Shown in pieces: positions 10,065 to 23,240 of a stretch of DNA of 64,000 bases. The stretch is taken from positions 19,085,953 through 19,149,952 of the forward strand of contig CM119270.1 of NCBI GenBank assembly GCA_051294375.1. The letters are read 5' to 3'. Source of the DNA: Paraspadella gotoi (Eukaryota; Chaetognatha). Within the stretch, counting starts at the first letter, position 1. Every line of letters starts with the position of its first letter. The notes under the pieces were generated by a model that was not told the origin of the DNA, made no database searches, and saw nothing but the letters and a program-made list of their open reading frames with translations. Position numbers and translations under genes: made by a program.

Positions 10065-10490
10065 CGATGATGACGTCTAAAACGACGACGACCATGACTA
10101 CAAAGACGACGACGACGACGTCGACGACGACGACATTAACAACGACGATCACGAAATCTCCCCACGACGAAATAAAACTCATGAAACTCCTTTTGTTTTC
10201 CGGGAAAAAGAAAGAAAATTCAAAGAGAAAAGTTTAACTATTTAATTTTTTTTTTTTTTTGCACCAAAAAAAATAATATTATTTTTGTCGGTTTTGGAAT
10301 ATTAATAGGAAGAGGGAAAAGGGAGAGATCTGCACCCCCCCCCAAAAAAAAAAATGTGTCAAAAGAGAGAAAAAGGTCACGAGTTCGAACCCTGAGCTAA
10401 GAGAAAGAGACTCATTGTGCTGAGTCGGCGAAGAGAGAGAAAAAAGAAAGAATAGAAAAGAATAAAAAAGAAAAAAAATGGAGACGAGTT
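8600..10490. other. Intergenic DNA with pyrimidine and (GAC)n repeats
   Basis: A (TC)n run ends at the gap at 9312, followed by C-rich and then TC-rich DNA (about 9336-9720). A (GAC)n-type block lies at about 10030-10145. I see no gene. Confidence 0.6.
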
Positions 10491-10499
10491 TTAAGTAAA

Positions 10500-10700
10500 T
10501 AATAAAATCGACGGGAATGAATGAATGAGGGTATTAAGGGTGGAATGAAGGAAGGAATGAATGAATGAATGAATGAATGAAGGTATAAAGGGTGGAATGA
10601 ATAAATGAATGAATCGAATTTTTAAAGAGTGGAACGAATGAATGAATAGAATGTATAAAGGGTGGAATGAATGAATGAAAGAAGGAAATAAAGAATTGTA
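10500..10700. repeat. GAATGAAT minisatellite
   Basis: Tandem GAAT units are interspersed with a recurring GTATAAAGGGTGGAATGAAT block, giving a higher-order repeat. Confidence 0.8.
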
Positions 10701-10785
10701 CAAATGAATGTTGGAATCAGTAAATAAAATTAGAGAATTTCATTTATCGTCAATATTTTTTTAGATCTAAATAAAAAAGGGATGG

Positions 10786-10817
<32 letters not shown>

Positions 10818-10944
10818 GTGAAAACGAAGATGAGGACGACGACCACAAAGTCAACATCCGGGAAACGAAATCTACAGTAAAATCCAATTATTCCCTTGCG
10901 GACTGAGTCACCAACGACGCGAAGAGGCCGCCTCACTGTATCTC

Positions 10945-11195
10945 CATTTTTTCCTTTCTTTCTTTTTAACTCTCTTTTTTTTTCTTTTTTTTTCTTTTCT
11001 TTTCTTTTCTTTTCTTCTTCTTTTTTTTTCTTTTCTTTCTTTTCTTTTCTTTTCTTTTCTTTCTTTTCTTTTTTCTTTTCTTTCTATTCCCTTCGGCCCC
11101 TTTTTTCTTTCTTTTCTTTCTTCTTTCTTTCTTTCTCTTCTTCTTTCTTTCTTTCTTTCTTTCTTTCTTCTTCTCTTCTTATCTTTCTTTCTTGT
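10945..11195. repeat. Long polypyrimidine tract, TTTTC/TTTC repeats
   Basis: About 240 bases consist almost entirely of C and T in TTTTC and TTTC units, interrupted only around 11085-11100. Confidence 0.9.
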
Positions 11196-11274
11196 AGAAA
11201 ACAGTAAACTGGGAAAGCAGAGAGGCGGCGTCAAGTCGCGTCGACGAGGCGTGGACGTCGTTGAGAGCAGAGAG

Positions 11275-11295
11275 ACAGAGAGAGAGAGAGAGAGA

Positions 11296-11333
<38 letters not shown>

Positions 11334-11910
11334 GAGAGACGAGAGGAGAGAGAGAGAGAGAAAGAGAGAGAGAGACGTTTCTCCGCGGGGCACCTCGTCG
11401 GTTGACCAAGGATTAGGATCACGGGAGATTACAATCGGAGATAAGAGGAGGAAGAGAAAAGAAAGAAGAGTGAGGGAGGAAAGGAGAAGAAAAGAGAAAG
11501 GAAAATAAAGGAGGAAAAAAGTAAAGGAAATAAGAAAGGATAAGAAAGAATGGAGAGAGAATGGAGAAATGAGAGGAAAAGAAAATGAAGAAAGAAAGGA
11601 AAGAGAGATGAGAGGATAAGAATAAAAGAAGGATATAGGAGAAAAGAAAAGAAAAGAAAAGTTGTGGAGGAAAAAAAAGGAGAGTGAGGAACGAGAAGGA
11701 GGAAAGGAAAGAAAATGGCGAAAGAAAAGTAAAACTCAAAAAGTAGGTTAAGAGGTAAAACCGCAAATGGTGACTCTGACCTGAAGAAAGACAAGGGAGG
11801 AAAGAAAAGAAAGGAAAAACAAGGGAAAAGAAAAAGGAAAGAGAAAAAATAAGAGGATGAAAGGAGCTTAAAGAGAATTAAGAAATTGAGTCGGTAGAAG
11901 GTTGAGCGGA

Positions 11911-11945
<35 letters not shown>

Positions 11946-11970
11946 TAATTGTGAAAAAAGAAGAGCATAA
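11275..11970. repeat. Long polypurine tract, (GA)n then GGAAA-type
   Basis: (GA)n at about 11276-11375 is followed, after a short unique stretch, by over 500 bases that are nearly all A and G. Together with the pyrimidine tract just upstream this makes a strand-asymmetric block of about 1 kb. Confidence 0.85.
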
Positions 11971-12079
11971 ATTGGTGAAATTGAGACTATGAGCCATCCA
12001 GTCAGAAGACTTTCAGGTCCCGGTCAGAAATCTCTTTTCCCTCGCCTCCACCATTTTACGATCTTCATTGAAATCTGAC

Positions 12080-12220
12080 ATTTCCTTTCTCCAAACCCTT
12101 TCTCCCTTTACCCTCTCATCCTTTACCCACTCATCCTCTCTCCCTTTACCCTCTCATCCTTTACCCTCTCATCCTCTCTCCCTTCACCCTCTCATCCCTC
12201 TCTCTTCTGACATTTTCCCT
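12080..12220. repeat. Pyrimidine-rich minisatellite (CCCTCTCATCCTTTA)
   Basis: Repeated units of the form TTTACCCTCTCATCC and CTCTCTCCC occur in tandem. Confidence 0.7.
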
Positions 12221-12849
12221 TCTCCAATATCACCCACTCACCCCCTCCACTTTTTCCGCCTCCCCCCCTTTGGCTCCCATTAGCGACTCGAGATGGCGCC
12301 GCCGGACATCTGCAGATTCGATGGAATCCTCGGACGTTGAGGATCCCGACTTTGGTCAGGAAAATGGACGGCAATCGGGGCACCCCAATTGGCAATTGCG
12401 CCAAATGGCAATTGCACGAAACGGCAATGGCGCTAAAGGGATTAAACAATGGAAAGGCTATTTGAATTTGAGACGAAAATAAATCTAAATTTAGTAAAAG
12501 ATTTAAAAATAGTCCATGTAAACGTTTTGAATGAGACCGGGCAAACATTACGTCGGTACACAATGCGTTTTTAAAATAGAAATTAAATTAGGTTTTGAAA
12601 TCAGGCACGAGGTTCCATTCCTCCGAACCTAACGGTGGATATGGAAAATAAACATTCGGAAAACAAAAAGCGAATCGCTAATTTTATTTTCGCTTGGATA
12701 AGCAAAAATGAAAAATAAGCAAAAATGAAAAGAAAGAAACAAAAAGTCAATTTCACTTTTTCGCTTTCAAACGCAATTTTGACGAAACACGTCCGACGTC
12801 GAAAGAGAAAGAAGAGGAGAATGGCACGTGATGAGGCGGGAGGGGGTGG

Positions 12850-13110
12850 AGGATGGCAATGTGGTGGCAAGGAACATGGCAAAACTATGGCAAGGCGGTG
12901 GGAAAGAATATGTCAAAACTATGGCAAGTCGGTGGCAAAGAACATGCTAAAATTATGGCAAGGCGGTGGCAAGGAAATATGGCAAAACTATTTACAAGGC
13001 GGAGGCAAAGAATATGGTAATACTATTTAAAAGAATGACAAAGCTATGATATGACGGATTATAAAGAATATGGAAAAAGTATGGCATGGCGGTGGCAAAG
13101 GGAATGGGAC
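12850..13110. repeat. About 34-bp minisatellite (AAAACTATGGCAAGGCGGTGG)
   Basis: At least five imperfect tandem units share the elements ACTATGGCAAG, GCGGTGGCAA and GAATATGG. Confidence 0.8.
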
Positions 13111-13698
13111 GATGGAACTGAAGAAATGAATGATGGTAAAAAGATGATGATAGATGACAAATGGAGTTAGATGGAAAAAAAAGGCTAACGATGAGATGAG
13201 ATCGAAAGTTGAAAAGAAAATCAAGATAAAAGAGATAATTTATGCCTTTATGATGTAATTAATCTCGTAATGTCATAATGTAATATCTAATAAATATAAA
13301 TATAAAATAAATATTAAGTATTGAAAAATCTGAAAAATTTAAAATAGTAATTTTGAAAATTTTGATAATTCATATTTTACGTATATTTGTTGATTATAAA
13401 AAGGGCTTAATAAACAGGACGAAGGGAAAGTGAAAAAGTGAAAAGATTAAAAAAAAAAACAATGGGTTTTATTTCATAGAATAAAATGGTTTACGACCAA
13501 ACGGTAATTATAAATGGCGAAGGCAAAAGAGGAATGGCACGGTTATATGGTCGTAAGATTACGACGAGGCAAATGGCGAATGGTTCTGGAACAGAGATGG
13601 CATTGAGACGGCATTAGAACGGCATTGATATGGCGACGCTTCGAACGCGGAGAGGCGGAGCGGAGGGGGCGTCGACGTCAACGTTATTCGCGTCGCGG

Positions 13699-13773
<75 letters not shown>
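13699..13773. repeat. (GAC)25 trinucleotide microsatellite
   Basis: 75 bases of uninterrupted GAC units. It gives spurious poly-Val or poly-Asp frames. Confidence 0.97.
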
Positions 13774-14639
13774 CGGATAATGAAACGAATTAATTAGATT
13801 ATCGTTTTTAGCATCCGCGATATAATCGAAGTTAATCGAATAATGGGAAAAAAATAATGATAAAAAAATAAGCAATGAGTTTCCGAGGGATGAGGGGTTT
13901 TTTTTATCCATTAATATTTTTTTAATATATTTTTATCGTCGATAACGACCAAAGATAAAATGAATAAAAATGATTAAGATCGCAGAGTAAAAACGCGATT
14001 TGATCCGAATCTGAAACGAGGCTGGCGCGGCGATGGTCTTTTCTTTTTTGGCGGAGTTTTTTAAGACAAGGGGGAAAAAAATTTAAAAATCGTGCGAATT
14101 AAAAAGAAAAAAATATTAAAAAACATCCTGTCGTTGAGATACGCTAACTTCTGGCATCGACAGAGAGCGCTGGAGTTTTTTTAAGCGTTGCTCTTTTTTT
14201 TTTTGCTCGAAATTCGCGCCAAAAGTAGTGAGATTACGAGGAGCAAACAAATTCCGAGTTCAGCCCAAAAAGTCTTTTTTTTTCATTCGATGATTTTCAG
14301 ACTTTCCGCTGCCAAGCGCATGAGGTCGTTGGAGCGCTCTTTGCGTTTTTGGTTTGGTTTAGTTTGGATTGAATGATATAAAAGATAAGATAATAGCAGA
14401 TAATAACAGATGTTAACAGATGTTAACGATACAAGATTCGGGGATGAGATTAAATCATGATGGAATATGAAACCTGCGCATTAAAGAAAAACCAGATTGT
14501 TAAAATATTAAAATTCTCACAAGTGGTTGGCAGAATTTTTTGGGCGTAGGTGGAGGTTCTGATCTCAGGGATAAAAATGGATCTGGGACAATTTAGTCCT
14601 GGCGGTCACGACCGGGGAGGTTATTCATGGTCGGAACGA

Positions 14640-14646
14640 GAGAGAA

Positions 14647-14700
<54 letters not shown>

Positions 14701-14736
14701 AGAAGAGAGAGAGAGAGGAGAGAGAGAGAGAGGAAA
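14640..14736. repeat. (GA)n microsatellite
   Basis: Interrupted GA dinucleotide run. Confidence 0.95.
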
Positions 14737-16187
14737 TGCGGACAGGGCTTGGTTTTTAGCGGAAACATGAGTGAGAGACAGTTCAAAGAAAAAACGAATA
14801 CGTATGTATATGAAAAAGCGCCAAAATTTCATCTTTTTTTTTTCAAAATTATCTTATTAAAAATTACGATTTGGTTGTTTAAAAAAGAATCGTGATTTTC
14901 GTATGTAAAACTAAAAGACACGACGGTTATATCACGATGAACTGTGAACAAATGAGAGACGAAAAAGTCACAACAAATCAAATATCGTCGACGAATTCAT
15001 CTTCACGTGAACAAAGTTGTTAACAGGTGAGTTTTGTTTAATTTTTTTATCATTAACTGTGAAGTTTAGCTGTCCAAAGGGAAAACTATTTTTTGGGTAT
15101 TTTTTTTAATGATTCGGTGCAGTTATTATACAAAAATAAAAAATAACGTTCATCGGGGATCGAGTGATTAATTTGAAGAAAATTATTCTCGACAAAATGA
15201 AACCGGCTCGGAAATCCTATGTCTATCGATCTATGTCTATCATTGTCTATCATTTTTTATTAAATAAATCTAAGATAAATTAATTAAAGAATTTGGTCCC
15301 TTTCGTTGGGTTGAGGCAGCATTGTGATAAAATTTGTCATAGACTATAGAGCTGGGCTTTCACATTTGCTTGCCCATTTGTGAAAACTCACAATATCAAT
15401 GCTTTTTCCCCAAAAAAAATTGACCTAAAACTCTCCGTCAATTTTCAAGTTTTTTTTTCGCATCTACAAGTTTTTTTCTGGTTTGTTTGTTTTACTAAAG
15501 TGTTTCGTCTTTTGTTTGATTTTTGTCGGAGGAGGAAAGAAAGAAAGAAAAGGAAACAAAAGGTTTAATATTTTTCTGGTTTTTTTTTCTTTTTTTTTTA
15601 ACTAAATCCAGGGATTTTTGAAGGAAAAAAAAAGGAGAAAAGTAAGCAAAGAAAAGGCGAAAGAATTGAAGCAGAGAGTCGAAATCAATAGTAAATGAAA
15701 GAAAAGAAAAAAAGTAAAAGAAAAAAGAAAGGAGTCTAGAATAAGAGAAGATAAAAAGAATAGATGAAATAGGAGAATATGGTTCTTTTAATAATAGATA
15801 AATATATAAATTGTATAAAGAAATAATTAGGCATTCGCGTGCTGAAAATATTACTTTAAATTTTTTGTCCGTTATTCCGTCAGCTTCTATTTTAAAATTA
15901 GGACGGTTATCTCTTTAAACCTTCACACCCGTTGACTCTGGCAGAGAATGAAAAGGGTCATAATAAAAAAAAAAAAAAGAAACGGCTAAAATTGATTACA
16001 AGCGATAAAAATAACAATAAAACGATAAATTGATGTAACAAAAAGAAAAAGAAAAAAATCTAAGCGAAGATCGAAAATTTCAGTCTTTTTCTGTCAAAAG
16101 GTCATCATTTTCACAGGAGAAAAAAAAAGATCACCGGCGCACGAGGCTGAACAATTTGTGAGGATATTCGAAACAATTGCGAATAAC

Positions 16188-16211
16188 GAGAGAGAGAGGA
16201 GAAGAGTAGAC

Positions 16212-16250
<39 letters not shown>

Positions 16251-16251
16251 C

Positions 16252-16292
<41 letters not shown>

Positions 16293-16295
16293 GAG
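16188..16295. repeat. (GA)n microsatellite
   Basis: GA dinucleotide run with a few AGAAG interruptions. Confidence 0.95.
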
Positions 16296-16579
16296 ATTAC
16301 AAAGAAGAGATATGGTTTGTAGCGTTGCAGAAACTTTTGAGTTGTACATCCAATTTTAAAATCGCAATAACAAAATCCATACACGATTCGATTTCGCGAA
16401 GAAAATCGAAAATAAAAATGACAACAACAACAACGACGACAACGACGAGGACCAAATCCCTGGCCTCGAGTCGGTCGAGGATCGATCAACGACCAAGGGT
16501 GACGACCGAAGGTTGGAGGGTTGCGGNNNNNNNNNNCATTTCTTTTCAATGTCGGCGTCGAAGGTGGGAGCGACGACCC

Positions 16580-17010
16580 GCGGTTTTTTTAGGTTGTTGT
16601 TGTTGTTTTCCTTGTTGTTGTTTCATTTGATGTTGTTATTGTCATTGTTGTTTTCCTTGTTTTTGTTTTTGTTGTTGTGATTATATTTGTTGTTGTTGTC
16701 ATCGTTATTGTTTTAGTTGATGTTGTTGTCCTTGTTGTTAATTACTTTTATCGAAGTCGTTATCATCGCCTTTTAGATGTTGTTGTTGTTATACCCGGGT
16801 TTGATTTGTTTTGTTCGTCGTCGAATTAATCGTCATCGTCTTCTCGGTGATCGTTGTTGTTGTTGTCATCATTTCTCCGGTCATCATTTGTCGGCGAGTG
16901 TCATCGATTTCGTTGTGGTCGTCGTGGATGTGATCGTCGTCGTCATTGTCATCATCTTCGTCGTCGTCGTCGTAATTGTCATCATCTTCGTCGTCGTGCC
17001 CTTCGTCGAA
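16580..17010. repeat. (TTG)n and (GTC)n trinucleotide-rich DNA
   Basis: TTGTTG, GTCGTC and GTCATC triplets dominate the stretch, giving long Val-, Asp- or Leu-rich frames in all phases. Confidence 0.75.
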
Positions 17011-17384
17011 TTTCATTTCTTTGCGTAAACGAATTTCTTTCGGTCGAAAAGAAGAAAGAAAAACTCGGACGTATTTAGTAACGCGGATTTTTAAGGTTGT
17101 GGAAAATATTGTATTTTTTTATATTCGATTAAAAAATATAAAAAAAAGTTAAACCAGTTTTCGTATCCTTTAAAAAAAAAAGGCGTCGTAATATAAATTA
17201 AATTCTTTTTTTTTTCGCGGGCGTATTTTTTTTTTAAATTTTGTTTTCATTTTTTTATTTGTTTAATTCTTTTGTTTGTTTTAACCATCGCTGTTTTAAA
17301 TCCATTTCATTTTTTTTCATTTTTTCGTCGCCGAAAGATAAAAAAAGGCGCCTTTTTCGTCTCTCTCCTCTCCTTGGGCCGTCT

Positions 17385-17388
17385 CTCT

Positions 17389-17428
<40 letters not shown>
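17385..17428. repeat. (TC)n microsatellite
   Basis: TC dinucleotide run. Confidence 0.95.
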
Positions 17429-17431
<3 letters not shown>

Positions 17432-18039
17432 TATCTCTGTTTTCTTCCTTGAAACTCATTCCGCGTCCATGGAGCGATAGAGAGAGAGATATTTGGGTCG
17501 CGCGCTTCCTCATTCTCTTCTCGCTCTTCCTTCTTCTATATAAAAACACTGGAATTTCGCTCTTCATCTTTCCGCTCTTCCTCCTTTCTTAAGATTACTG
17601 CTTTTCTCTTCCTCCTCATCCTCGTTCTCTCCTCGCGCGCCCCTTCCTCTTCATCTTCTGCTCATCCCCTTTCATTCACAGAGAGATGGTAGGGAAGGGG
17701 GGGGGAGCAGGGATCACTGGCCGAGATGGATGTGAATATTAAAATCTGAAAGACTCGATCTCTTTTCTGAGAAATCGGAACGTTTTAATTCTTATCTTTT
17801 TTTACGTTAATTTTTATTTTTTACCTTGTGTTCTTTTCGGCTTTATATTTTTGTTGCATTGTACTTAAAATTTCACCCTAACCTTCTATTCTTATTAAAA
17901 ATACCACGTTTTTTTTTCCTATCTTTTATTTTTCTTCTTTTATGTTTTTTTTATTTTTTTTTAAATTTTTCTTTCTTTGACTTAATTTTTTTTATATCTT
18001 TCCGTTCAACTTTTTTTCTGTTTCTGTTTTTGTTTTGTT

Positions 18040-18139
18040 TTTCTTTTCTTTTCTTTTCTTTTCTTTTCTTTTCTTTTCTTTTCTTTTCTTTTCTTTTCTT
18101 TTCTTTTCTTTTCTTTTCTTTTCTTTTCTTTTCTTTTCT
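18040..18139. repeat. (TTTTC)n pentanucleotide microsatellite
   Basis: About 20 copies of TTTTC, with almost no interruption. Confidence 0.95.
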
Positions 18140-18479
18140 ATCTTTCTTTCTCGACGGTCGAGGCTGCTTTAAACTCCGCAGCGGCGTCGGAAAAGCTGCA
18201 GCGGCGTCAGAACTTTTGCGGCGGCGCTGGTGTAAAAAATGGCGGCGTCGTCGCTGGACTTTGATCTTCGGCGATGACCATGACTACGATAAGGACGACG
18301 ACAATAACAACGACGACGATGACAATAACAACGACGACGATAACGACGACGACGAGATAATCCTTAACTTAAGGTCAAGCTACTTAAAGGAACGTATGAG
18401 AATTAAGCCTTGCAAGCAAAGGCCTCTAAAAAATAGGACAATATCTTGCCCTGACTTTGGACAGTTTTAGTACAACCAA

Positions 18480-21400
18480 TATTGAAGCGATAGGGATTGA
18501 AGTTTTATTTAGAGACATAGGTCCGACTTCGTCCCTAAGCTCCACCACTCAAACGAAGGACTTGATATATTTGGGGATTAGGTTTAGTCCAATAATTATT
18601 TAACAAAAAAGTAATTTTTAGGCGTGTTGATTATTATTTTTTAACGAATTATTTTGGTTTTCACTAAAATCAACTCTTAGCTACAGCTGAAATATTCTCT
18701 GATACAATTTGCTACAATATGCAAATGAGAAAAAGGACCTTCTTCGTGTTTAATTAAAAGACTTGGAAACAACATTGGGATAACGCATAAAATTCATATA
18801 TAATCTTCGAGTTTGACTATCTCCAAAAAGGAATAATATTTTGGGGCATAAATTTCCCCAAGCCTAATTGGAAAAAGCTACATTAATAAATCAATCGAAA
18901 CTCGTTACTTTGTTTTTTACGCCGGTTAAAAGATAGAAATTTATGATACCTGAAACCGATAAGATTGTGCAGTATTTGTTTATTTGATCTCGCCTATGAG
19001 TATATTTATCACATCTTTTGAAAATTAAAACATCATCAATCATTATAATGATAATGTTATTTATCATTATACCTTAAAGAAACGCTTTTGACAACATAAA
19101 AATAAATATTCATACTAACAATAGTATTATGATATTAAAAAGAAAAACAGTGACTGTAATCAGAATAAAGATACTAATGAAAATTCAAAATGTTAAAAGA
19201 TATTATATTAGCATTTGTTAGTTGTGTTTTTTTCGAGAAAACTTAAAACAACTTCTGCCATCTGTCGCTATTACGTCACCGAAGTCGAATGTGAACAAAA
19301 GGCAAACGTTTTCAACGAGTCAGAACTTTTTCTTTATCCCCTTACCGTTGTTGGACGGCACATCCACGAATACCAGACAACAGAAATTACGTATGTCCAT
19401 TTTTTCCTTCGACTTGGATGAAAAAATGCGTTTTCTTCTGCGTTCGTGAATAATCATTATTATTGCTGCCAGTGAAGATTATAGTTTACATCTTGACTTG
19501 AGTATATATGCCTCGGACGTTTAATTTGTTTAATCTAGTCAGTAGACTCTATATCTAAAAATCTTTAAGAAAAAACTAATAGTTGCGCATTGAATCAAAA
19601 TTAAAATGTACAGACCTGTACAAAAAAAAAAGAGGATCCCCTAAAACATTACTCAAATAAATTTTATAAGATTCCTTTATATTTAAAAATATTATGGCTT
19701 AATAAACTTAATATAAAAAAATTATTAGTACAAATTAGGTTCAAGTTTAGCAATCCATTTTTGAACAATGATTTTTTTATAAATAATTACTCAAAATAAA
19801 AAAAATTACATATTTTAACCATTTATATTTAAAATATCATATATTTAAAATGATTAAACTAATTTCTTTTTAATTTACACATATATTCTTTTTTTAAAAA
19901 TACACTTCTCCCATATCAAATTTTTTATGATACTTAAATACATCACCCAAAAACTAGCTTTTAAATTGTTAGACTAATTTTTAAAAAAATTATATTGACC
20001 AATTAAAATTATTTTAAATATATACATAAAACTCGCGTGATTTAAGATTTAAGAGCATCTTTTTTTTTTTTGCACAAGGCTACATGATATTTTGTTTTCT
20101 CATTTCAGCTTATACGAGCAGCCATCTCGAGATCGTCAAACAAAATTTCCATTTTTGTTTTTCAAGGTTTTTTTTTTAGTGACGTAAGATAACATTAGCT
20201 CAATCCACGTAACTCGTTATCTAACTTTAGCATATTAAAGACTTAAATATCACTTTAAATGCTATCTCTTTAGCAGACTCAATCCTATTGCGTAACAGTT
20301 TACGAAATTCAGTAGGCTTAATCGGATTGACTGAGAGCCAATGGGTTCGTGTTGAACACTACCGTTCATAATTCTATCAGTTACTTACCCAAAATATTTT
20401 TTCCCATTCAACCCTTTTACAATTACATTATCTAATTTAGGATCGAGTAAAATATCTTTCTAACAAAATATCAAATAAAACACGAGTTTTGAATAAGAAG
20501 AATAAGAATATATTCAACTACATCAGGTTTAATCAGGTTTAAAGATAATGAAGCGAAGCCGTCAGCTTTTGAAATAGGAATGTTAAAGCCATAACATCCA
20601 AAACAATGGTTCAAAGTGAATCGAGGGATTGAGGAAAGGATGGGAGATGGTCACACATTGTCTCGGAGGCTTCACAAAGTAACTAATAATATACATTAAA
20701 TAAATTTTTTTTAGGAAGTGAATGATCAGTATTCATGATCGATGATACAAATATAAATAGCATACATTGTACTAATGTAGTTTTTCGTAACCCTTGAGTT
20801 TCTTCCGTGAAAAATAAAAATTCACTCGAGGAAAACTTCACGGTTTTTTTGTCGGTTCGTGAATGAAAGAATCAAACGAACAAATAATTCGAGGTCGTCG
20901 AAAACGTGTTGAAGTTTCGTGGAAGAACGGTGAGGGTTTGGAATTTAACAAAAATGAACTAACACAAGCTGAACAAACTGATCATTGTGATTTGGACAGA
21001 CGCAGTTTGGGAAAAAATAAAATTGTCATCAAATGTACAGAGTAATTTTTTTTAAAAATGACGTAAGAGGAAAAAAACAATTGCTTTTAAAATTTTCTAA
21101 TAAAAATTATTAAAAAAAAAAAAAGACGCGCACTTTTGTACAAGGTGTTATAAATTTTACAAATGATTTTCTCCAAAATTTTAAAATAATTTTTAGAACA
21201 TTAAGAAATTGCGCGCATGGATAAGGAAATGAAATAGTTTTGAAATAAATAAATTTGGGAGAACAACAAACACAAAAACGTTTGACGTCAAGAAAACAAC
21301 ACGACTACTATTAATAAGGAATGACATTACATCGTAATACCTATCGTACTAACAACGAAATCATTCATCGAATTATACAACTTTCCCGATCAGAAAACGA

Positions 21401-22600
21401 CCTGGAAATTTCAAAAAGGCCACAATTAGTTATTCCCGTTTCTAGAGATGATAGCTAAAGAATTGGATATGTCTCATGATAGTGAGCAAATTAGCACTTT
21501 TAAAAAAAATGCATTCGATTGCAAGATTTAATTATTGTTAAAAAGCGGTTTGATTATAGCTGAAATTGTTTGCATAGTTAATAATTTTTTGTCATTAAGA
21601 GCCAGATTTGTTCACCTAATAATGAAAGTTGAGTTAACAACAAAAACGCTCACTTCATGTTCAAATTAGTGGTTATTAAAAATGTTTGATAAGCCAGTCT
21701 TTAACAATGCATCATCGCACAACTCGTTTAAAAACAAATACAATCGGTAATTCGGGTCGCAAATAGCACATTCGGATAAACTAAATCGAAACTAATTCAA
21801 AACTTACGAAAAAATGAATTAAAAAAAAGTTTATATGACGGCGTGTCCTCAAAAGACAAGCAGCGGTGCGCGAGGCACTACAATTCCGCAAAAACCTGCA
21901 GATTACCTTAATACAGTAAAAAATACTTAAAAATAAAGTTTTTATGACTTTGAAGAAAATAAAAAGAGTTTTTAGTCCTCAAACAGGACTGTTTCAATAG
22001 AAAGATACAGTAATTTGTTCTTATAAGGTAATTGTAATTAAAAACCTTCAGGCCTAAAAAAGAAATCAGTTGATACCATCGTACCTATCACAAGAATTCC
22101 ATAATATGAAATACAAACGCAAAGCTACTAATAAATAAATACTTGTCTCCTATATAATATCGAAATGTCCAGACGGAATAAGTATCATAAATAAATTTGA
22201 AATGGTCTACCTTTACAATTACAACCCTAAACACATCGTTTCGTCCTAATCAGGGGGAACTAAAATAAAAACCAGTTTATGTAATTAAACGCGATTACAT
22301 AATCGACCTAGGAACCATTTAAAAAATAATAAATACGCTAAAACATTCCATTTACATTTCACTAATTAGGATCTAAAACGACGGAGGGAACAAAAACGAG
22401 GGCTTGGGAAAAGGGATGGAAGAAAATGAGCGAAGATGGGATTTTAGCTTGGGTTCGTTACGGTTCGCTGCGGTAGCTATAATTTATAGTAGATATAAAT
22501 AGCTATGTATAAATTTTTAGTAACGTATTTATTGTATAAAAAATAGCAGCCTCCGCGTACCGTACGCACCGCTATAAGACGACGAAAATAGGGAGTATCA
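18480..22600. other. A+T-rich gene desert
   Basis: About 4 kb of very A+T-rich DNA. A 60-codon plus-strand frame at 20863-21045 and broken frames to about 22100 have a transposon-like look (basic, many stops), but I could not assign them to a family. No microsatellites of note. I see no supported gene. Confidence 0.55.
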
Positions 22601-22634
22601 GCAATAAATAAACAAGGAGCAAACGCTGTTTATT
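22528..22634 (-). terminator. Candidate polyadenylation signals for the PIM-like kinase gene
   Basis: Minus-strand AATAAA occurs at 22634-22629 and 22533-22528, about 470-570 bases beyond the stop codon at 23105. Either would give a 3' UTR of normal length. Confidence 0.3.
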
Positions 22635-23104
22635 ATTTCACTGTTTACCATGTTTTCTTTCCCCCCCCCCACGCCAACCCACAATACCTAAAAAAAATTA
22701 CACCCTGAAAACCAAGACAGTGTCGAGCTCCGAAATTACGTGGGAGACCCAGCGAGCCGGCGTCTCCCACCAGTCCTTCCGATTAAATATTAAATATACA
22801 TACAATGCATATTCGTATAAATAAAGACGGAATAAAAACGAAGTTTAAATTTGAAAAAAAAAAAAAAACAGGCCGGGAGCTTTTTCTTTTTCTTGTCGCG
22901 ATCGGTTGGTTTCGTTGACGGGAGATGTATACATACACGCACACTCGAAGGCACTCGCTCTCTATCTTGATCCTTTCTCTCTCTCGCGATCGTTCGCGGT
23001 CCACAAAGGCAGAGATTTTTGAACTGTGTGGTGTTTGGGAGTTTTTTGGGGGGGAGAGTAGAACTGTAGAAGTGGGGGGGGGTTGGAGTCGGCGACGGCG
23101 AATT

Positions 23105-23240
23105 TCAAGAGGCAACGACGATGGGCGTGGAGGCGGCGCGGTCGAGCGAGGCGGCGGCCTTGGGCGCCGGCGTCACTTCCGGGTAAGAGTCGGCGGAAGA
23201 AGAGGAGGATTGAGAAGAGGAGGATGTTAAGCTCTCGTGG
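23105..23240 (-). CDS. pim: PIM-like kinase exon 7 (Ser-rich tail)
   Basis: Acceptor CTTCAG. It encodes about 44 residues rich in Ser, with a [14 protein letters not shown] segment, then TGA at 23107-23105. The frame stays open only in the phase dictated by exon 6. If the donor is not used, the protein ends at 23463 instead. Confidence 0.65.

Larger units (their letters stand above)
13120..16080. other. A+T-rich intergenic DNA with microsatellites
   Basis: Contains the (GAC)25 run at 13699-13773 and a (GA)n block at about 14640-14735. Otherwise it is homopolymer-rich unique sequence. No supported gene. Confidence 0.6.

Noticed and set aside
10375-10410. GAGTTCGAACCCTG resembling a tRNA T loop
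   Set aside because: No D or anticodon arm upstream; the preceding DNA is poly-C/poly-A.
10908-11968. Lys/Glu-rich and Ser/Phe/Leu-rich open frames
   Set aside because: Purely a result of purine or pyrimidine tracts that lack stop codons.
20863-22150. Possible decayed transposase (basic 60-codon frame plus broken frames)
   Set aside because: No DDE, HTH or other motif could be confirmed and no terminal inverted repeats were found.
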